A DNA stretch of 15,366 nucleotides from assembly GCA_019695455.1 (NCBI GenBank), contig JAEUAC010000053.1, positions 1 to 15,366 of the forward strand, in the 5' to 3' direction. A model generated the notes under the pieces. That model was not told the origin of the DNA. It was given only the letters and a program-made list of their open reading frames with translations, and did not search any database. Positions 12,823 to 15,366 of the stretch are shown piece after piece; position 1 is the first letter of the stretch, and every line of letters starts with the position of its first letter. The position numbers were made by a program, and so were the translations under genes. The stretch is from Methylorubrum extorquens. Lineage in GTDB: Bacteria; Pseudomonadota; Alphaproteobacteria; Rhizobiales; Beijerinckiaceae.

Positions 12823-13932
12823 ATGGACCAGTCGTTCCGATCGTCCCTCGCCATCGAGGGGCTGGAGAAGAGGTACGGGGCCGTCGCGGCGCTCGACGGG
12901 GTGTCCCTCACGGTCGGCGCGGGCGAGTTCCTGACGCTGCTCGGCCCGTCCGGCTCCGGCAAGACGACGCTGCTCATGGCCATCGCGGGCTTCGTCGCCC
13001 CCTCGGCCGGCACCATCCGCCTCGACGACGCGCCGATCCTGCACCTGCCGCCGGAGCGGCGGAACTTCGGCATGGTCTTCCAGGGCTACGCCCTGTTCCC
13101 GCACATGAGCGTGGCGAAGAACGTCGCCTTCCCGCTCGAGGTCCGGGGCCGGCCCAGGGCCGAGGTCGAGGGCGCCGTCCGGGGCGCGCTGGAGCTCGTG
13201 CGGCTCGGCCACCTGGCGGAGCGGCTGCCGCGCCAGCTCTCCGGCGGCCAGCAGCAGCGCGTGGCGCTCGCCCGCGCGCTGGTCTTCCAGCCCCATCTCC
13301 TGCTCCTCGACGAGCCGCTCTCCGCGCTCGACCGCAAGCTCCGGCTCGAGGTGCAGCTCGAACTCAAGACGCTGCACCGCGAGGTCGGCCGCACCTTCAT
13401 CTACGTCACGCACGACCAGGACGAGGCGCTCTCCCTCTCCGACCGCATCGCCATCATGCGGGACGGGCGCATCGTCCAGGCGGGCGCGCCGCGCGACCTC
13501 TACGACCGGCCGCGCACCCGCTACGTGGCGGATTTCCTCGGCCGCTCGAACTTCGTGGCGGGCGCCGTCGAGGGCGTCGCCGGCGGCGAGGCCGCCCTGC
13601 GGGCCGGCCCCTGGCGCATCCGGCAGAGCGTCGCGCCCGAGGCCGAGCGGCCGGCGGGCCGCGCCACGCTGGCACTCCGGCCCGAGCGCGTCCGCGTCCT
13701 CGCGCCCGGCGAGGAGGCGGCGAACGCCGTCACGGGCCGGGTGGCGAACTGGAGCTATTTCGGCACGCAGTACCACCTCGTGGTCGACGTGGACGGGCTC
13801 GGCGAGATCGCGCTCTCGGCGCCCGCCGCCTCCGGCCCGCCGCCCGGCATCGGCGAGCCGATCGCGATCGGCTGGGAGGCCGGTGGCGGCACCTTCGTGG
13901 TGGACGACAGCCAACCGGCCCTCGCGGCCTGA
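12823..13932 (+). CDS. ABC importer ATPase, PotA/spermidine-putrescine type
   Basis: The 369-residue protein is the ATP-hydrolysing subunit of a binding-protein-dependent importer. Motifs in order: Walker A GPSGSGKTT at 41-49, Q-loop Gln87 (VFQGYALFPHMSV), signature LSGGQ at 139-143, Walker B LLLLDEP at 159-165, D-loop SALD, and switch His197 in YVTHDQDEALSLSDR. After about residue 235 comes a regulatory TOBE-type domain (TLALRPERVRVL, then GRVANWSYFGTQYHLVVDV), as in PotA and related polyamine, iron and opine ATPases. The start has GAGGAG at 12813-12818. The binding-protein gene follows after 11 nt, so they form one operon with the permease beyond. The family identity is firm; the transported compound is inferred only as polyamine-like or another small cation. 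Confidence 0.94.
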   Translation: MDQSFRSSLAIEGLEKRYGAVAALDGVSLTVGAGEFLTLLGPSGSGKTTLLMAIAGFVAPSAGTIRLDDAPILHLPPERRNFGMVFQGYALFPHMSVAKNVAFPLEVRGRPRAEVEGAVRGALELVRLGHLAERLPRQLSGGQQQRVALARALVFQPHLLLLDEPLSALDRKLRLEVQLELKTLHREVGRTFIYVTHDQDEALSLSDRIAIMRDGRIVQAGAPRDLYDRPRTRYVADFLGRSNFVAGAVEGVAGGEAALRAGPWRIRQSVAPEAERPAGRATLALRPERVRVLAPGEEAANAVTGRVANWSYFGTQYHLVVDVDGLGEIALSAPAASGPPPGIGEPIAIGWEAGGGTFVVDDSQPALAA

Positions 13933-13943
13933 CGGAGACCCGC

Positions 13944-15062
13944 ATGAACACCGACGACGATCGCACCGACGACTTCGCGGCCGATGCCGCCGCGCTCCTC
14001 CGGCAGGAGGCCGGGCTCTCGCGCCGGCAATGGCTCCGGGCCCTGGCCGCGCTCGGCCTCGCGCCCTCGGCCCTGGCCGCGCTGGGCGGCCCCGCCGCCG
14101 CGCAGGCCGTGAAGGAGGTCGTGCTCGCGAATTTCGGCGGCGACGCCGTGAAGGCGTTCACGGAGGCCTTCGTCGTCCCCTACGAGAAGGCCACGGGCGG
14201 CAAGCTCGTCATCGACGGGTCCGGCCCGTCGAACGGCAAGATCAAGGCCATGGTCCAGGCCCGCAACGTCACCTGGGACATCGTCGATTCCGGCCTCGCC
14301 GGCACGGGCGAGCTCGCCCCGCTCGGCCTCCTGGAGGAGATCGACTACGCGATCGTGCAGAAGTCCAAGGTCGTCCCGGAATTCGCCTACAAATACGGCG
14401 TCGTGAACTACATGTTCTCGACCGTGATGGCCTGGGACACGGCCCGCGTGAAGAAGACGCCGACGCTCGCCGATTTCTTCGACACGAAGACCTATCCCGG
14501 CAAGCGCCTGATGCGGAAGAACTCGCAGGCGATGTGCGAGCTGGCCCTGATGGCCGACGGCGTGCCGAAGGACCGGCTCTATCCGCTCGACGTGCCGCGC
14601 GCCTTCAAGAAGATCGCGTCCATCAAGAACGACCTGCTGCTCTGGAATTCGGGAGCCGAGAGCCAGAGCCTGCTGCGCGACGGCGAGGTCGCCATGGGCT
14701 GGCTCTGGCACACGCGGGCCAACATCCTGAAGCGCGACACCAAGGGCCGGATCGACTGGACCTTCGAGGGCGGGCTCCTGCAGCCGGGCCTCTGGGTGGT
14801 GCCCAAGGGCAATCCGGCCGGCAAGCAGGCGATGGTGGCGATCGCCTCCATGCAGGCGCCGGAGGGCCAGGTCGCGCTGCTCCGCTCCATGGGCAACGGC
14901 CCCGCGAACCCGGCCGCCGAACCCTCCGTCCCGGCCGACCTCAAGGACGTCGATCCCGGCTCCCCGGCCAACGCCGCCGTCCAGGCCAAGATCGACGCCG
15001 CCTGGTACGAGAAGCTCGGCGCCAAGACCAACGCCGACTTCCTCGACCTCGTCTCCTCGTGA
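13944..15062 (+). CDS. Tat-exported ABC substrate-binding protein (PotD/polyamine type)
   Basis: This 372-residue periplasmic receptor captures the substrate for the ABC importer. The N-terminus carries a twin-arginine export signal: LSRRQWLRALAALGLAP at about 25-41 with Arg27-Arg28, a hydrophobic stretch and a likely cleavage site near AAAQA at 51-55. Export in folded form by Tat is therefore expected. The mature part (VVLANFGGDAVKAFTEAF, then VDSGLAGTGELAPLGLLEEID and YMFSTVMAWD) resembles the family 1/8 solute-binding proteins PotD, PotF and YdcS. Length fits. GGAG lies 5-8 nt upstream of the ATG. The ligand is unknown: relatives bind putrescine, spermidine, opines or other amines, and the neighbouring dehydrogenases do not narrow it. 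A palindromic repeat follows the stop codon, before the permease. Confidence 0.92.
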   Translation: MNTDDDRTDDFAADAAALLRQEAGLSRRQWLRALAALGLAPSALAALGGPAAAQAVKEVVLANFGGDAVKAFTEAFVVPYEKATGGKLVIDGSGPSNGKIKAMVQARNVTWDIVDSGLAGTGELAPLGLLEEIDYAIVQKSKVVPEFAYKYGVVNYMFSTVMAWDTARVKKTPTLADFFDTKTYPGKRLMRKNSQAMCELALMADGVPKDRLYPLDVPRAFKKIASIKNDLLLWNSGAESQSLLRDGEVAMGWLWHTRANILKRDTKGRIDWTFEGGLLQPGLWVVPKGNPAGKQAMVAIASMQAPEGQVALLRSMGNGPANPAAEPSVPADLKDVDPGSPANAAVQAKIDAAWYEKLGAKTNADFLDLVSS

Positions 15063-15079
15063 CGACGCCGCGCGATCCG

Positions 15080-15271
15080 CCTCTCCCCGCCTGCGGGGAG
15101 AGGTCGAGCAGACGCCGCAGGCGTCGCCCGGGTGAGGGGCTCCGCTCGGATGAGGGACACCGGGCGGGCGGCGCCTCATGAGGGGAAGCGGGATCGCAGT
15201 GCCGGCGGACGCGCTGCCCCTCACCCGGTCGGCTCCCGCCGACTCGACCTCTCCCCGCCCGCGGGGAGAGG
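15080..15271. repeat. Inverted pair of palindromic repeats (REP/BIME-like)
   Basis: Two copies of a GC-rich hairpin, CCTCTCCCCGC and GCGGGGAGAGG, occur at 15080-15103 and 15248-15271. Each copy has the same flanks but in mirror orientation. The left copy is followed by AGGTCGAG (15101-15108) and later GGGTGAGGGGC (15130-15140); the right copy is preceded by GCCCCTCACCC (15216-15226) and CTCGACCT (15243-15250). The whole is therefore one large imperfect inverted repeat around a 75-bp centre. Such GGGGAGAGG palindromes are dispersed intergenic repeats in many alphaproteobacteria (general knowledge). The right copy lies within the predicted reading frame of the permease. Confidence 0.8.
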
Positions 15272-15366
15272 CGAAGGGGGCGTCCGTCGCGGGAGACGGC
15301 CTGTACCGGCTGTTCCTGCTGCCGGCGCTCGTCCTCATGCTGGTCTTCTACGTCTATCCCGTGTCG
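15178..15366 (+). CDS. ABC importer permease, start only; N-terminus encoded by the repeat
   Basis: The last codons of the window read GLYRLFLLPALVLMLVFYVYPVS, the first membrane helix of an inner-membrane ABC permease of the PotB/PotC type. This is the expected third gene of the operon. The frame is open upstream to a stop at 15151-15153. The only ATG before the helix is at 15178 and the only GTG at 15199, both within the palindromic repeat region; the next ATG, at 15334, is inside the helix. The protein would thus begin with about 40 repeat-derived, proline- and arginine-rich residues (for example TSPRPRGEAKGAS). No clear ribosome site precedes 15178; a GCGGGA precedes 15199. The right edge cuts the gene after 63 codons. 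Confidence 0.75.
   Translation, partial: MRGSGIAVPADALPLTRSAPADSTSPRPRGEAKGASVAGDGLYRLFLLPALVLMLVFYVYPVS

Noticed and set aside
15080..15271. CRISPR-like array
   Set aside because: There are only two hairpin copies, in mirror orientation, with one unequal centre. No regular direct repeats or spacers exist.

Overview
The window is a GC-rich (roughly 70% by eye) chromosomal stretch, most likely from an alphaproteobacterium of the order Hyphomicrobiales (Rhizobiales), possibly Methylobacterium-like. The best taxonomic marker is the tRNA-His gene at 4776-4852: it has A73 opposite no G-1 and a G1-U72 pair, a state known from a large alphaproteobacterial clade. A DUF2852 gene and a GGGGAGAGG-type palindromic repeat fit this placement. 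The genus is an inference.

Layout. (1) 1-4688 is an oxidative-stress region: a PAS-PAS sensor histidine kinase (minus strand, cut by the left edge); a divergent catalase-family heme protein; then a MarR-type OhrR regulator (minus) divergent from ohr and a Prx5-type peroxiredoxin. The two divergent intergenic regions carry dyad repeats, and the ohrR-ohr one has readable back-to-back promoters. (2) 4776-5609 holds tRNA-His(GUG) with its promoter and a SCO1/SenC copper chaperone. (3) 5554-7461 is a membrane glycosyltransferase of family 2 whose 3' end overlaps the sco gene tail to tail. (4) 7462-7875 is a non-coding region with several small repeats in front of a small DUF2852 membrane protein (7876-8325). 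(5) 8431-11855 holds a GhrA-type 2-hydroxyacid dehydrogenase (minus), divergent from a GMC oxidoreductase and an SDR dehydrogenase that overlap by 4 nt. (6) 11936-12733 is an FkbM-family methyltransferase. (7) 12823 to the right edge is an ABC importer of the polyamine/opine type: ATPase, Tat-exported binding protein, and the start of a permease.

How the genes fit together. Ohr, Prx5 and the catalase-like protein would remove organic and hydrogen peroxides, with OhrR as the peroxide-sensing switch. The hydroxyacid, GMC and SDR dehydrogenases plus the importer look like a catabolic neighbourhood for an unidentified oxidisable substrate.

The features most worth a second look are: an inverted pair of palindromic repeats at 15080-15271 that appears to supply the start codon and N-terminus of the permease; a predicted leaderless ohrR transcript with a dyad between its -35 and -10; two 21-bp-spaced dyads between the kinase and catalase-like genes; and the sco/glycosyltransferase convergent coding overlap. 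I found no CRISPR array, insertion sequence, phage gene or obviously novel multi-gene system.
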